Notes: generated by a model from the sequence alone, not told the origin. Shown: positions 5,856 to 12,988, numbered from the stretch's first letter. The stretch: DNA of 20,550 nt from Betaproteobacteria bacterium (GCA_025363575.1 JANYDM010000023.1:1-20550), one strand, 5' to 3'. Numbers and translations are program-made.

Positions 5856-7511
5856 TCAGAGCAGGGACATCTCGTGCTTACGCAGCAGCCGGTAGACCAG
5901 CGCCACCGGCACCACGGTAAAGAAAATCAGCAAAGACGCGGTGGCCGCCGCCAGCCCTGCCCCTGTCCCTTCCAGCGCCTGGAACATGACGACCGTGAGC
6001 GTCATCCACTGCCCGCTGTAGAGCACGACAGTCGCGGACAGTTCGGCCGCCACCGCCACCCACGTGAGCACCATGCCGCCGACGATGCCGCCGAGCATCA
6101 GCGGCACCAGCAATCGCGCGAACGTCATCATCGGCGACACGCCGAGGTTGATCGACGCTTCTTCGAGACTGGGATCGATCTGGTGCAGGATGGCGCTCGA
6201 AGCGCGCACGCTGAACGGCAGCTTGCGCACCATGTAGGCGATCACCATGATCAGCCAGCCGCCGGTCAAAACGATCCAGCCGGTGTTGAACGAGATGATG
6301 AGGCCGATGCCGAGGATGGTGCCGGCCACCGCGAACGGCAGAGTCGAGACGATATCGAGCAAAGCCGTAAGCCGCGTGCGATGGCGCGTGACGACGTAGC
6401 CGATCGGCACGCCGAGAACGGCGGCGCCGAATGCGGCAAGCGTTGCGAGCATCAGCGTATTCTGCAATGGGCGGATCGAGCGTCGGAACAGCTCCGCGTA
6501 ATTGTCGAGGCTGAAGTTCGGATGCAGCACCGGCCCGCGATATTCAAGAAATGAAATTACGATCACCGCGAAGAACGGCACCAGCGACGCGAGCACGACG
6601 CCCCAGCAGTACGTTGTCGCCAGCGCGCGCCAGCCGCGGCTGATTTCGATCAGCGGCGGGCTGCGCCGCGCGCCCGTGGCAAAGCGCCGGCGGCCGAGAT
6701 AGCGGCGCTGGATCACGACTGCGATAGTCGTCGACAGCACGAGCAGCACGCCGAGCACCCCGGCCGACGCCGGGTTGGTGTCGGTCTCGCCGACGAAGAG
6801 CTTGTACGCTTCGACTGCCATGATGGGCTTGTCTTCGGCCAGCACGAAAGGCACGCCGAAATTCTCCAGCGTCTCGATGAAGACGAGCAGCGCGCCGGCG
6901 AGGATGGACGGGATCACGAGGGGGAAGGTCACGCGCCAGAACGTGCGCCAGCGCGAGGCGCCGAGGTTGCGGCTCGCCTCCTCGACCGACACATCGAGCG
7001 CTTTGAGGCCCGCCACCGTCGGCAGCAGCACGTACGGGTACAGCGTCAGTACGTAGACCAGCACGATGCCCGGCGTACCGTAAATGGAAACCGCCGGCAG
7101 GCCCAGCGCCGTGAGCCCCTGCGTGACGATGCCCGCGCGTCCGAACAGGAGCAAGAGTGCATAGGCGCTGACGAAGCTCGGCAGCACCAGCGGCAAAATC
7201 GCGAGCGAGGTCAGCGCCGTCTTGCCGGCGACTGGCAACCGCGCGAGCGAAAACGCGAGCGGCGCGGTAATCAACGTCGTGATGAGGGTCGCGAGCACGC
7301 CTATGGTCAGGCTGTTGATCACGCTGTCGCGGTAGAAGGCGCGGGCGATGACCTTCGCGTAATTGTTGAGCGTCAGGTGCGTGCCGCTCGCGTCGAGAAA
7401 GCTCGCGCTTAAAACACCGAACAGCGGATAGAGCAGGAAGAGCCCGAGAAACGCCAGCGCAACAGTCGTGACGGAGAGCGCAAACGCGTTGCGCGGCAGC
7501 GCCGCGTTCAT
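5856..7511 (-). CDS. ABC transporter permease, fused double domain (FbpB-like)
   Basis: 551 residues with about twelve hydrophobic segments in two homologous halves, each a complete BPD-type inner-membrane domain. Each half has its EAA loop that docks on the ATPase: VEEASRNLGASRWRTF in the first and LEEASINLGVSPMMTF in the second. The fusion of both halves in one chain is typical of the FbpB/AfuB iron(III) and related 2-aminoethylphosphonate and thiamine importers. The start ATG overlaps the stop of the ATPase gene in ATGA, so the two are translationally coupled. It forms the channel of the importer with the ATPase at 7508-8584 and the binding protein at 9151-10155. Confidence 0.93.
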   Translation of the reverse strand: MNAALPRNAFALSVTTVALAFLGLFLLYPLFGVLSASFLDASGTHLTLNNYAKVIARAFYRDSVINSLTIGVLATLITTLITAPLAFSLARLPVAGKTALTSLAILPLVLPSFVSAYALLLLFGRAGIVTQGLTALGLPAVSIYGTPGIVLVYVLTLYPYVLLPTVAGLKALDVSVEEASRNLGASRWRTFWRVTFPLVIPSILAGALLVFIETLENFGVPFVLAEDKPIMAVEAYKLFVGETDTNPASAGVLGVLLVLSTTIAVVIQRRYLGRRRFATGARRSPPLIEISRGWRALATTYCWGVVLASLVPFFAVIVISFLEYRGPVLHPNFSLDNYAELFRRSIRPLQNTLMLATLAAFGAAVLGVPIGYVVTRHRTRLTALLDIVSTLPFAVAGTILGIGLIISFNTGWIVLTGGWLIMVIAYMVRKLPFSVRASSAILHQIDPSLEEASINLGVSPMMTFARLLVPLMLGGIVGGMVLTWVAVAAELSATVVLYSGQWMTLTVVMFQALEGTGAGLAAATASLLIFFTVVPVALVYRLLRKHEMSLL

Positions 7512-8584
7512 GCCGGTTTGAACGCCGTCACGCGCCGCGGATCGTAAGCGAGCGTAAGCGTACGCCCCGCCGCGAGCTGCTCGATGGGCTGGTCGAGCAG
7601 CGCCACGCGCAGCAGAGCGCCGTCGGCGAGCCGCGTTTCGATGCGCGTCAGCGCGCCGAGCAGCTCGACGCGCGAGATCGTCGCTGCTAGCGTCGCCCAG
7701 CCGGCTGGTGCGGCTTCGCCCGGCTCGATCACGCGCAGAGCCTCGGGCCGCAGGCAGAACGACACGGCTTCGCCCGCCTGCAGCGCTGCGCCTTCCATGT
7801 GGAATTCAGTCGCGCCCGCAGTCAGCACGGCGTGTGTGCCATCGCGCCGCGCGACGGTGCCCGCTAACAGATTGGTGATGCCCATGAATTCGGCAACGAA
7901 TGGCGTGGCCGAGTAGCGGTAGATCGTGTCCGGCTTGTCGACCTGCTCGAGTGTTCCCGCGCGCATGACCGCGATGCGATCGGAGATGGCCAGCGCCTCT
8001 TCCTGGTCGTGCGTGACGTAGATCGCCGTGATGCCGAGACTTTGCTGGAGCGCGCGAATCTCGCCGCGCATTTCGACGCGCAGCCGCGCATCGAGGTTCG
8101 ACAGCGGCTCGTCGAGCAGCAGCACTTCGGGCTCGATCACCAGCGCGCGCGCGATGGCGACGCGCTGCAGCTGCCCGCCCGAAAGCTGGTGCGGCCAGCG
8201 CTCGCCGTAACCGTCGAGGTGCACGAGCTTCAGCGCATTCACCACGCGCTCTTTGATCTGCACGTCAGCTACATTGCGCGCGCGCAGGCCGTAAGCGACA
8301 TTGCCGCCGACGGTGTAGTTCGGAAAAATCGCGTAGTTCTGGAACACCATGCCCGTGTTGCGGCGGTGCGCGGGCAGGTTGTCGATGCGCTTGCCGCCGA
8401 AGCTGATCGTCCCCGCGTTGAGCTCGCTGAAACCCGCGATCATGCGCAGCAGCGTCGTCTTGCCGCAGCCCGACGGCCCCAGCAGCGTGAAGAATTCACC
8501 GTCGCGGATCTCGAGCGAGACTTCGCGCACGGCGTGCACGTCGCCGAAGGAGCGGCTCACATTGGATATGGTTACGGTGGTCAT
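7508..8584 (-). CDS. ABC transporter ATP-binding protein (FbpC/PotA-like)
   Basis: 358 residues. Walker A GPSGCGKT is at 36-43, Q-loop Gln82 in VFQNYAIFPNYT, signature LSGGQ at 134-138, Walker B LLLDEP at 155-160, D-loop SNLDAR, and H-loop His192 in VTHDQEEA. The last 110 or so residues form a TOBE-like regulatory domain, as in FbpC, PotA and MalK. It energises import through the coupled permease. It starts 13 bp after the small 80-residue gene and has no visible promoter of its own. Its transcription must therefore pass through the RHH cassette or start at that cassette's promoter. Confidence 0.93.
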   Translation of the reverse strand: MTTVTISNVSRSFGDVHAVREVSLEIRDGEFFTLLGPSGCGKTTLLRMIAGFSELNAGTISFGGKRIDNLPAHRRNTGMVFQNYAIFPNYTVGGNVAYGLRARNVADVQIKERVVNALKLVHLDGYGERWPHQLSGGQLQRVAIARALVIEPEVLLLDEPLSNLDARLRVEMRGEIRALQQSLGITAIYVTHDQEEALAISDRIAVMRAGTLEQVDKPDTIYRYSATPFVAEFMGITNLLAGTVARRDGTHAVLTAGATEFHMEGAALQAGEAVSFCLRPEALRVIEPGEAAPAGWATLAATISRVELLGALTRIETRLADGALLRVALLDQPIEQLAAGRTLTLAYDPRRVTAFKPA

Positions 8585-8597
8585 TTAGGGAAAGCTC

Positions 8598-8840
8598 TCA
8601 GAGCTTCTGGCCTTTGGCCGGTTGACCCGCAAGCAAAAAGGTCTTCGGGTATTTTCCTTCGCCGCAGATTTTGAACGAGCCGAAATCCTTGAACCATAGT
8701 CCGTCCGGGGCTTCAGGTTCAGATTCTCTCCATGCCTTGAGCTGGTAGAGATCTTCCGCAGTTATCTTGCGTTCGCGCAGCCTGTCAAAGAGATGGTCGC
8801 GCAACGCGGCAGGCAACCCGGCCCACTGGATCCGGGGCAT
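8598..8840 (-). CDS. 80-residue protein of unknown function, coupled to an RHH regulator
   Basis: I do not recognise a named family. The protein is soluble, with an N-terminal predicted helical stretch (LPAALRDHLFDRLRERKITAEDLYQLKAW) and a C-terminal Gly/Phe/Lys part (KDFGSFKICGEGKYPKTFLL). There is no signal peptide or membrane segment. The ATG overlaps the stop of the upstream RHH gene in TAATG, so the two are co-translated. The order of DNA-binding protein first and small partner second is what one expects of a type II toxin-antitoxin module, with this protein in the toxin position. The sequence itself shows no RelE, PIN or other toxin motif. It could equally be a non-toxic partner. Confidence 0.75.
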   Translation of the reverse strand: MPRIQWAGLPAALRDHLFDRLRERKITAEDLYQLKAWRESEPEAPDGLWFKDFGSFKICGEGKYPKTFLLAGQPAKGQKL

Positions 8841-9097
8841 TACTTACCAAAGGTCAAGCGGGCCAGCTCTGCCTTGAGACGTTTTTGCTCTGCCGCATCA
8901 CGGGACTGCGTCAGGCGATCCGCCAGATCGAAAAATCGTTTCTTTTCCTGCTCTCGCGCCTCGATACCAGTCTCGATGAGAGCGACTATGACTCGATTAG
9001 CGCTGGTGCTGCCGGTCTTCGCAAGAGACCTGACCCGGCGGGCGACGTGCACGGGGAGGCTGACGCTTTGACGAACCGTTTTTTCAGTAGCAGCCAT
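8840..9097 (-). CDS. Ribbon-helix-helix (CopG/Arc-type) DNA-binding protein, antitoxin-like
   Basis: 85 residues from ATG 9097. The short strand RQSVSLPVHV (residues 9-18) is followed by two helices, VARRVRSLAKTG and STSANRVIVALIETGIEA: the ribbon-helix-helix fold of CopG, ParD and similar repressors. The C-terminal half is a charged helix (EQEKKRFFDLADRL to the end) likely to bind a partner. The frame continues upstream to 9214 but the fold starts here, and the operator repeats at 9108-9133 would otherwise be coding. The gene lies 53 bp after the binding-protein gene and 1 bp into the 80-residue gene, inside an ABC importer operon. Confidence 0.83.
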   Translation of the reverse strand: MAATEKTVRQSVSLPVHVARRVRSLAKTGSTSANRVIVALIETGIEAREQEKKRFFDLADRLTQSRDAAEQKRLKAELARLTFGK

Positions 9098-9107
9098 GTG
9101 TTCAGAA

Positions 9108-9133
9108 TACACCATCTTGCACCAGAATGCACC
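9108..9133 (-). promoter_or_regulatory. Operator-like array: three GGTGYA sites at 10-bp spacing
   Basis: On the minus strand GGTGCA, GGTGCA and GGTGTA occur exactly 10 bp apart (plus-strand TGCACC at 9128 and 9118, TACACC at 9108), starting about 10 bp before the RHH start codon. Sites on one face of the helix are what cooperative RHH repressor dimers bind. The downstream TATTCT (9104-9109, minus) could be a -10 box, but no good -35 is seen. Confidence 0.65.
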
Positions 9134-9150
9134 GCATCGCAGCGGGGGTA

Positions 9151-10155
9151 TTAACGCGTTTCCTGTATCAGATCCTTGATCTTCTCGAGCGTCTCGGTGC
9201 GCTTCGCGGTCCACGCTTCTTCTTTATAGGGGACGAGCTTGACGCTCTTCATCGCCGGCATGCTGCCCGGCAGCTTCGACAGGTCGAGGTCTTTGCGCGT
9301 CGGGCGGCGGAACGTGGTCTTCAAAATCATCTCGCGCGTCTCTTTGCGATTGATCCAGTCGACGAATTTCTTCGCGGATTCGGTGTTGGGCCCGCCTTTG
9401 ATGATGGCGACGCCTTCCATCGCGGCATAGGTGCCGTCCGCGGGATAGATCGTCTTCACCGGCGCGCCGTTCTGCGACCACAGGTAGCCCGCGTATTCGA
9501 GCGAGACGCCGAGCGGGTATTCGCCGTTGCCGACACCCTGGAAGACGAGCGACGAGCGGTTGAGCACCTTCATGTTCGCGAGCAGAGCGCGGACTTTCTT
9601 CCAGCCTGCCTCGCCGCCGCCCCACATGTCGACGAGCATCGTCACCGTCGTAAAAGCCGAGCCGGAATTCGCGGGATCTGTGAAGGCGATCTTGCCTTTG
9701 TATTTCGGATTAAGCAGGTCTTCCCACGTCTTGGGGCCTTCGCTCGCGGGCATCGCTTTGGTGTTCTGCAGTATTACGAGCAGGTGCAGGTTATTGCCTA
9801 TCCACAAATTGTTCGGGTCGCGGTATTCGGCGGGGATGGCGTCGACGTTCTGCGATTTGTACGGCATGAAGAACGCTTTGTTCGTCTCGAGCAGCGAGCG
9901 CGACACGCCCCAGATGATGTCGCCCTGCGGCCGGTCTTTCTCTGCCTGGATGCGCTTGACGACGACGCCCGAGCCGGCCGAGACGATATCGACCTTGATG
10001 CCGGTCTCGCGATTGAACGCCGCGGCGGCGAATTCGTTCAGCGTACTTTCGTTCGACGTATAGATAACGAGCTTCTGCTGCGCGTGCGCGGTGCCCGCGA
10101 ACATCGTCACGGCAAACATTAATGCGGCAAGCGTGCCGTTTCGACTGATCGTCAT
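9151..10155 (-). CDS. ABC transporter periplasmic binding protein (FbpA/phosphonate-binding type)
   Basis: 334 residues. The signal peptide MTISRNGTLAALMFAVTMFA with cleavage near AHA-QQ at residue 25 is followed by the class-F binding-protein fold: KLVIYTSNE, GDIIWGVS, PKTWEDLLNPKYKGKIAFTDP, and GGPNTESAKKFVDWI. ATG 10155 is fixed by AAGGAG about seven bases upstream; the longer frame to 10266 is upstream region. FbpA proteins that bind iron use a Tyr-Tyr pair near the hinge. Here the region reads VSLEYAGYLW without that pair, so iron is uncertain and an organophosphonate or other ligand is equally possible. It is the first gene of the importer operon. Confidence 0.9.
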   Translation of the reverse strand: MTISRNGTLAALMFAVTMFAGTAHAQQKLVIYTSNESTLNEFAAAAFNRETGIKVDIVSAGSGVVVKRIQAEKDRPQGDIIWGVSRSLLETNKAFFMPYKSQNVDAIPAEYRDPNNLWIGNNLHLLVILQNTKAMPASEGPKTWEDLLNPKYKGKIAFTDPANSGSAFTTVTMLVDMWGGGEAGWKKVRALLANMKVLNRSSLVFQGVGNGEYPLGVSLEYAGYLWSQNGAPVKTIYPADGTYAAMEGVAIIKGGPNTESAKKFVDWINRKETREMILKTTFRRPTRKDLDLSKLPGSMPAMKSVKLVPYKEEAWTAKRTETLEKIKDLIQETR

Positions 10156-10174
10156 CGATGACTCCTTAGAATTG

Positions 10175-10186
10175 GGCGCATGCGCC
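10175..10186. promoter_or_regulatory. Perfect 12-bp palindrome in the binding-protein leader
   Basis: GGCGCATGCGCC lies between the predicted promoter (10213-10241) and the ribosome site of the binding-protein gene. It could be a repressor site or a small RNA hairpin. In GC-rich DNA a chance palindrome is also possible. Confidence 0.35.
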
Positions 10187-10212
10187 GGTGCGCAGCGATG
10201 CAGGGCGGGGGC

Positions 10213-10241
10213 AGAATATACTGCGTCCAAAAGCGCGTCAA
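10213..10241 (-). promoter_or_regulatory. Sigma-70 type promoter of the ABC importer operon
   Basis: On the minus strand TTGACG (10236-10241), 17 bp, TATTCT (10213-10218). The predicted start is near 10206, leaving a leader of about 50 bases with the palindrome at 10175-10186 and a strong AAGGAG ribosome site. Confidence 0.65.
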
Positions 10242-10293
10242 CGCTTGCGCAGATACTGAATCTCACTAAGGAAAATGCTGCTCGCCGGGCTGA

Positions 10294-10584
10294 TTAGATT
10301 CGATTTCGCCAGTAGGACGGCCGTCGATGCGAATGCGCCACAGCGACGATAAGTATTTCATCCTTGTCCAGCTGATAAATAAGGCCGTAAGGAAACCGCC
10401 GCATCCGGCAACGCCGGAAATTTGTGCTCAACGGATGCCAGCCTTCTGGAAACCGGCGTATACGGTCAATGGTCGCGACTACTTCCAGTAGAAACGCATC
10501 GCCCAAGTCGGGCACCTGGCCGTTATAAAACGACACCGCATCATCGAGTTCCTGCTGAGCGGCCTCGAATAGCCGGACGTTCAC
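10294..10584 (-). CDS. ParE/RelE-superfamily toxin
   Basis: 96 residues. FEAAQQELDDAVSFYN, then a helix with ATIDRIRRFPEGWHPL, then strands RRCRMRRFPYGLIYQLD and ILIVAVAHSHRRPSYWRNR: the usual ParE/RelE fold and end. ParE members trap gyrase while RelE members cut mRNA at the ribosome, and sequence alone does not separate them here. The start is a GTG within GTGA, overlapping the stop of the antitoxin gene by four bases. Toxin translation is therefore coupled to the antitoxin. Paired with the addiction-module protein at 10581-10802. Confidence 0.88.
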   Translation of the reverse strand: MNVRLFEAAQQELDDAVSFYNGQVPDLGDAFLLEVVATIDRIRRFPEGWHPLSTNFRRCRMRRFPYGLIYQLDKDEILIVAVAHSHRRPSYWRNRI

Positions 10585-10802
10585 TTAGCGCGATATTTCG
10601 CCAGCACGTCATCTAAAGGAATTGCGCGAATCTCGCCGCGGCGATAGGCCGCCATGCGGTCTTCGGCCTCCTTGGCCCACAGCCGGTCAATATTCGGGTC
10701 CGGCTCATCCAGGCTCGCCAAAATGTCATCTACCAGATCGATACGCTCGGCGGGAGTTAGTTTGCGCGCTTCGACACTCAGGGTCTTGGTTGATTCTGTC
10801 AT
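10581..10802 (-). CDS. Addiction-module antitoxin component (Unstab_antitox type)
   Basis: 73 residues, matching the short putative addiction-module family that pairs with ParE/RelE toxins. It has the typical LTPAERIDLVDDILASLDEPD, then a Trp-containing helix LWAKEAEDRMAAYRRGEIRAIP, and the end LDDVLAKYR. Members lack an obvious DNA-binding domain, so regulation of this module is unclear. AAGGG lies about eight bases before ATG 10802. I see no convincing -10/-35 pair upstream, where a pyrimidine-rich spacer begins. Confidence 0.88.
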   Translation of the reverse strand: MTESTKTLSVEARKLTPAERIDLVDDILASLDEPDPNIDRLWAKEAEDRMAAYRRGEIRAIPLDDVLAKYRAK

Positions 10803-10879
10803 CGCATCAGCCCTTGGAATTCATTACGTCGCCAATGACAAAGTCTACCGCCGCGAAAGAGGAAATGCGAGCGTCCTTT

Positions 10880-10962
10880 AATCCTTCTGCCTTCTCCCCA
10901 CGCCTCACCCCAATTACCCATCCCCCATCACCCATCACCCCTCAATACCCCCTCCCCACCTT
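10880..10962. repeat. Degenerate CCCATCACCC/CCTCACC pyrimidine-rich tract
   Basis: A run of imperfect short units (CCCATCCCCCATCACCCATC and then ACCCCTCAATACCCCC) between the antitoxin start and the FecR gene, running into the last codons of the FecR gene. Similar C/T/A-only tracts occur at about 12835-12905 and 13740-13767. All three border toxin-antitoxin modules. Confidence 0.5.
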
Positions 10963-11586
10963 CCGCGGCGGGAACGGTGAGCGCCGGCCGCAGAGCGCTT
11001 CGAGCATGATGAGCTCCGCGTCGGTGTGGTTGACGACGCCGCCGGCCTGCATCGTTCCGTTCTCGATCCAGAGCGGCTTCTCGTGATGCGTGGTCTCGTA
11101 GCTCACGGCCTGCCCGTTGACCGGCTGCAGATCCACGGCGCCGAAGCACAGGCAAAAATAAGTCTTCTTCTCGTCGGTTTCTATATAGCAGCCCGTTCCG
11201 CGGATGCCGATCGCGGCCGTTGACGTGAAAAGGCGCTTCTCGCCTTTGCCGAAGACTGAAAGCAAACCGCCCGTCACGACACGCAAGAACGTCTCGACCG
11301 TATTGCCGAATTCGACGCGGCTGTTCTGCCGCTGCATGAATGCGTTGTCGCCGACGAGATAAACCGCTCGCGCGCCTTTGCCGGTTTCGACCACGTCGCC
11401 CGGCGCGACGGGCGAGCCTTTGGTTGCGGGCTTGCCGTTCACCGACACCTCGCCCTTCACTTCGATCATCCCCTGCGGTAGCGATTTAGGGTCTGCCGCT
11501 AACGCTCTCTGTATCGAGCCCATCACGCCACCCGCCGAAACGGCGGCGAGGCCGCGGATGAATTGACGTCGTTTGTTTTTAGTCAT
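10942..11586 (-). CDS. FecR-domain protein with Tat signal
   Basis: 214 residues. The N-terminus MTKNKRRQFIRGLAAVSAGG, with Ala-rich cleavage near ALA-AD at residue 30, is a twin-arginine signal. The FecR-type beta domain follows: GEVSVNGKPATKG, PVAPGDVVETGKGARAVYLV, and later STAAIGIRGTGCYIE. It is not the membrane-bound FecR anti-sigma factor; it is a stand-alone exported FecR domain protein of a type seen in many betaproteobacteria, with no known partner. The last residues (PFPPRKVGRGY) come from the pyrimidine-rich tract, so the original C-terminus may have been replaced. No sigma factor or TonB receptor gene is nearby. Confidence 0.85.
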   Translation of the reverse strand: MTKNKRRQFIRGLAAVSAGGVMGSIQRALAADPKSLPQGMIEVKGEVSVNGKPATKGSPVAPGDVVETGKGARAVYLVGDNAFMQRQNSRVEFGNTVETFLRVVTGGLLSVFGKGEKRLFTSTAAIGIRGTGCYIETDEKKTYFCLCFGAVDLQPVNGQAVSYETTHHEKPLWIENGTMQAGGVVNHTDAELIMLEALCGRRSPFPPRKVGRGY

Positions 11587-11668
11587 GATCGCTTCATTCT
11601 GCCTTAATTATCTTAGACTGCACATCTTTCGTACTTATTCCCACTTCCGCTCTTCCCCTCTCCCGCAC

Positions 11669-11773
11669 TCACGCTCTCAAAATCATTTCCCTCAACACAT
11701 GCCGATGACACTGCATCTCATCCTCCGCGCAATGACATAGCAGCGTCACATTCCCCCGCTTCGCCATTTTCAT
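11669..11773 (-). pseudogene. DUF488 C-terminal remnant
   Basis: A 34-codon frame reads MKMAKRGNVTLLCHCAEDEM and then QCHRHVLREMILRA. This is the conserved C-terminus of DUF488 proteins (LLC..., CHR, final helix), and the rest of the domain is missing upstream in this frame. The start overlaps the stop of a preceding 65-codon open frame in TAATG, which could be coincidence or a frameshift scar. I treat it as a decayed gene end; expression as a micro-protein cannot be excluded. Confidence 0.55.
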
Positions 11774-11970
11774 TACATCAGAGGCCGTTTGCGCAATGCT
11801 TTGACCGCCGCGGCCAGAACTCCGCGCCTGTCCTCGTACACGAGCATCGCGAAGTTCAATTGATCCCCGACGACGATGGATTTGCGCTGTTGCGGCGCCG
11901 GCCCAATTGATTTCCTACTCGTTTCATCCAGAGGCCGGGGCGGAACCCGAAGATCCCCCGCTTTTCTGTT
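11773..11970 (-). pseudogene. Unassigned open-frame remnant upstream of the DUF488 end
   Basis: A 65-codon open frame without a good start. It reads in part AGDLRVPPRPLDETSRKS, then VVGDQLNFAMLVYEDRRG, then VLAAAVKALRKRPLM. Composition looks protein-like, and its stop joins the DUF488 fragment. I do not recognise the family. It fills the long gap between the FecR gene and the AbrB-VapC module. Confidence 0.3.
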
Positions 11971-12000
11971 TTAGCGTCCACGCTTGCCTGGCAAGCCGCA

Positions 12001-12034
12001 AAAGTAATACACTTCGTATCTCTGGTATTACTTT
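12001..12034. promoter_or_regulatory. AbrB-VapC operator: perfect 10-bp inverted repeat
   Basis: AAAGTAATAC (12001-12010) and GTATTACTTT (12025-12034) are perfect inverted arms around a 14-bp spacer, ending 11 bp before the antitoxin ATG. The position and symmetry fit autorepression by an AbrB/MazE-fold dimer. TAATAC (12005-12010) with CTTGCC 16 bp upstream is a possible promoter overlapping the left arm. Confidence 0.7.
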
Positions 12035-12045
12035 CGACAACTCCG

Positions 12046-12276
12046 ATGAGCCATCAGGTCACGAGCAAGGGTCAGGTTACGATCCCGAAGAAAATTCGCG
12101 ATCACATGGGAATCCGCGCCGGCGCCGCGGTGGAGTTCGAGCCTTTGCCGGACGGCCGGGTCGAACTCGTTGCCGGCACGCGAAAGCCCAGGCCGAGCAG
12201 GTTCCCCGCCCTGCGTGGCACCGCCACGGTAAAGATGTCGACGCGGGAAATCATGGCCCTCACCCGCGGCGGCTGA
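12046..12276 (+). CDS. AbrB/MazE-fold antitoxin (VapB type)
   Basis: 76 residues. The swapped-hairpin AbrB domain fills the first 45: SKGQVTIPKKIRDHMGI and AAVEFEPLPDGRVELV. The tail (KPRPSRFPALRGTATVKMST to REIMALTRG) is the usual toxin-wrapping segment, and its REIMALTRG ending is common in VapB partners of PIN toxins. No Shine-Dalgarno is seen before ATG 12046. The toxin start lies three bases past the stop. Confidence 0.9.
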   Translation: MSHQVTSKGQVTIPKKIRDHMGIRAGAAVEFEPLPDGRVELVAGTRKPRPSRFPALRGTATVKMSTREIMALTRGG

Positions 12277-12279
12277 CGT

Positions 12280-12681
12280 TTGCTGCTGGTCGACACCAAC
12301 GTCATTCTCGACGTCGTAACGGACGATCCGCAGTGGGCGACATGGTCCCAATCGCAGCTCGAGGCTGCCTCGCTCAAGTACACGTTGATCATCAATCCGG
12401 TGATTTACGCCGAACTCTCGATCGCGTACGCGCGCATCGAAGAGCTTGAGGCAATGCTCGTTCACGCCCGGTTGCGGCTCGAGCCCGTCCCCCGCGAAGC
12501 ATTGTTTCTCGCCGGCCGCGCTTTTCTCAAATATCGGCGGCGCAAAGGCGGCAAATCCAGCGTGCTTCCTGATTTTTTTATCGGCGCGCACGCGGCAGTT
12601 GCAGATATTCCGCTGTTGACTCGCGATGTACGTCGCTATCGCACGTACTATCCTTCACTCCAGCTTATATCGCCCGCCTAA
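12280..12681 (+). CDS. VapC-type PIN-domain toxin
   Basis: 133 residues from a TTG start at 12280, chosen because PIN proteins begin right at the first strand (LLVDTNVILD). The acidic metal site is complete: Asp5, Glu45 in YAELSIAY, Asp98 in LPDFFIGAHA, Asp116 in LLTRDVRRYRTYYP. VapC toxins are endoribonucleases that cut tRNA or rRNA. Its partner is the AbrB-fold antitoxin immediately upstream. Confidence 0.9.
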   Translation: MLLVDTNVILDVVTDDPQWATWSQSQLEAASLKYTLIINPVIYAELSIAYARIEELEAMLVHARLRLEPVPREALFLAGRAFLKYRRRKGGKSSVLPDFFIGAHAAVADIPLLTRDVRRYRTYYPSLQLISPA

Positions 12682-12876
12682 GCTGGTCGATGGCCGGGAT
12701 GCCGGCGTGAGAACTCGCGCGCGCGCTTTACGCTGCGGGCTAGTCGCACACTTCCCGGAGTTCATTCACCAATGCGTCAAGGACACGCCTGGCGAGCTTT
12801 TTGGGTGACTTATCCTGCGAGCCGCGTCACTGCCCTCCGCCTCATCGCTCACGGCTTACCTCTCACCTTCACCCCG

Positions 12877-12895
12877 CTACGTGGCCCCGGGCCAT
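12877..12895 (+). repeat. Direct repeat, left copy, flanking the Phd-VapC module
   Basis: CTACGTGGCCCCGGGCCAT. It matches 13716-13734 at 18 of 19 positions, and similarity continues on both sides (CCTTCAYCCC before, YCAC after). Confidence 0.65.
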
Positions 12896-12956
12896 CACCC
12901 TTCCTCAATGGCGACCGGCGCGCATTGCGCGGGCTGTTCCGGGGGTGTGCTATCAT

Positions 12957-12986
12957 TGTGTCCACATTTATACAAATGGGACCACA
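12957..12986. promoter_or_regulatory. Candidate operator of the Phd-VapC module
   Basis: CATTT-ATAC-AAATG (12965-12978) is a perfect small palindrome. Outside it TGTGTCC and GGGACCACA pair imperfectly, making a roughly 30-bp dyad that ends just before the antitoxin ATG. It includes TATACA as a possible -10, but no clear -35 is seen. Confidence 0.4.
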
Positions 12987-12988
12987 TC

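Larger units (their letters stand above)
12682..12988. other. Intergenic region between two TA modules
   Basis: No full gene is seen. A minus-strand open frame at 12740-12826 reads SQDKSPKKLARRVLDALVNE and then LREVCD before a stop. It looks protein-like but has no start, so it may be debris. A C/T-rich degenerate tract lies at about 12835-12905 and contains the first copy of the 19-bp direct repeat. The last 30 bp hold a candidate operator for the Phd-VapC module. Confidence 0.5.

Noticed and set aside
9108..9133. 10-bp-spaced repeats as a CRISPR or iteron origin
   Set aside because: Only three 6-bp sites with no repeat-spacer structure and no replication gene; an operator is the simpler reading.
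9127..10122. 331-codon plus-strand open frame opposite the ABC binding protein
   Set aside because: Shadow of a gene with clear domain, signal peptide and ribosome site; also covers the RHH operator.
11907..12449. 180-codon plus-strand frame across the AbrB-VapC start
   Set aside because: Runs through the operator and both TA genes in another frame; Arg/His-rich shadow.
12740..12826. Short minus-strand frame SQDKSPKKLARRVLDALVNE
   Set aside because: Looks protein-like but has no start, is 28 codons and shows no family; noted only as possible debris.
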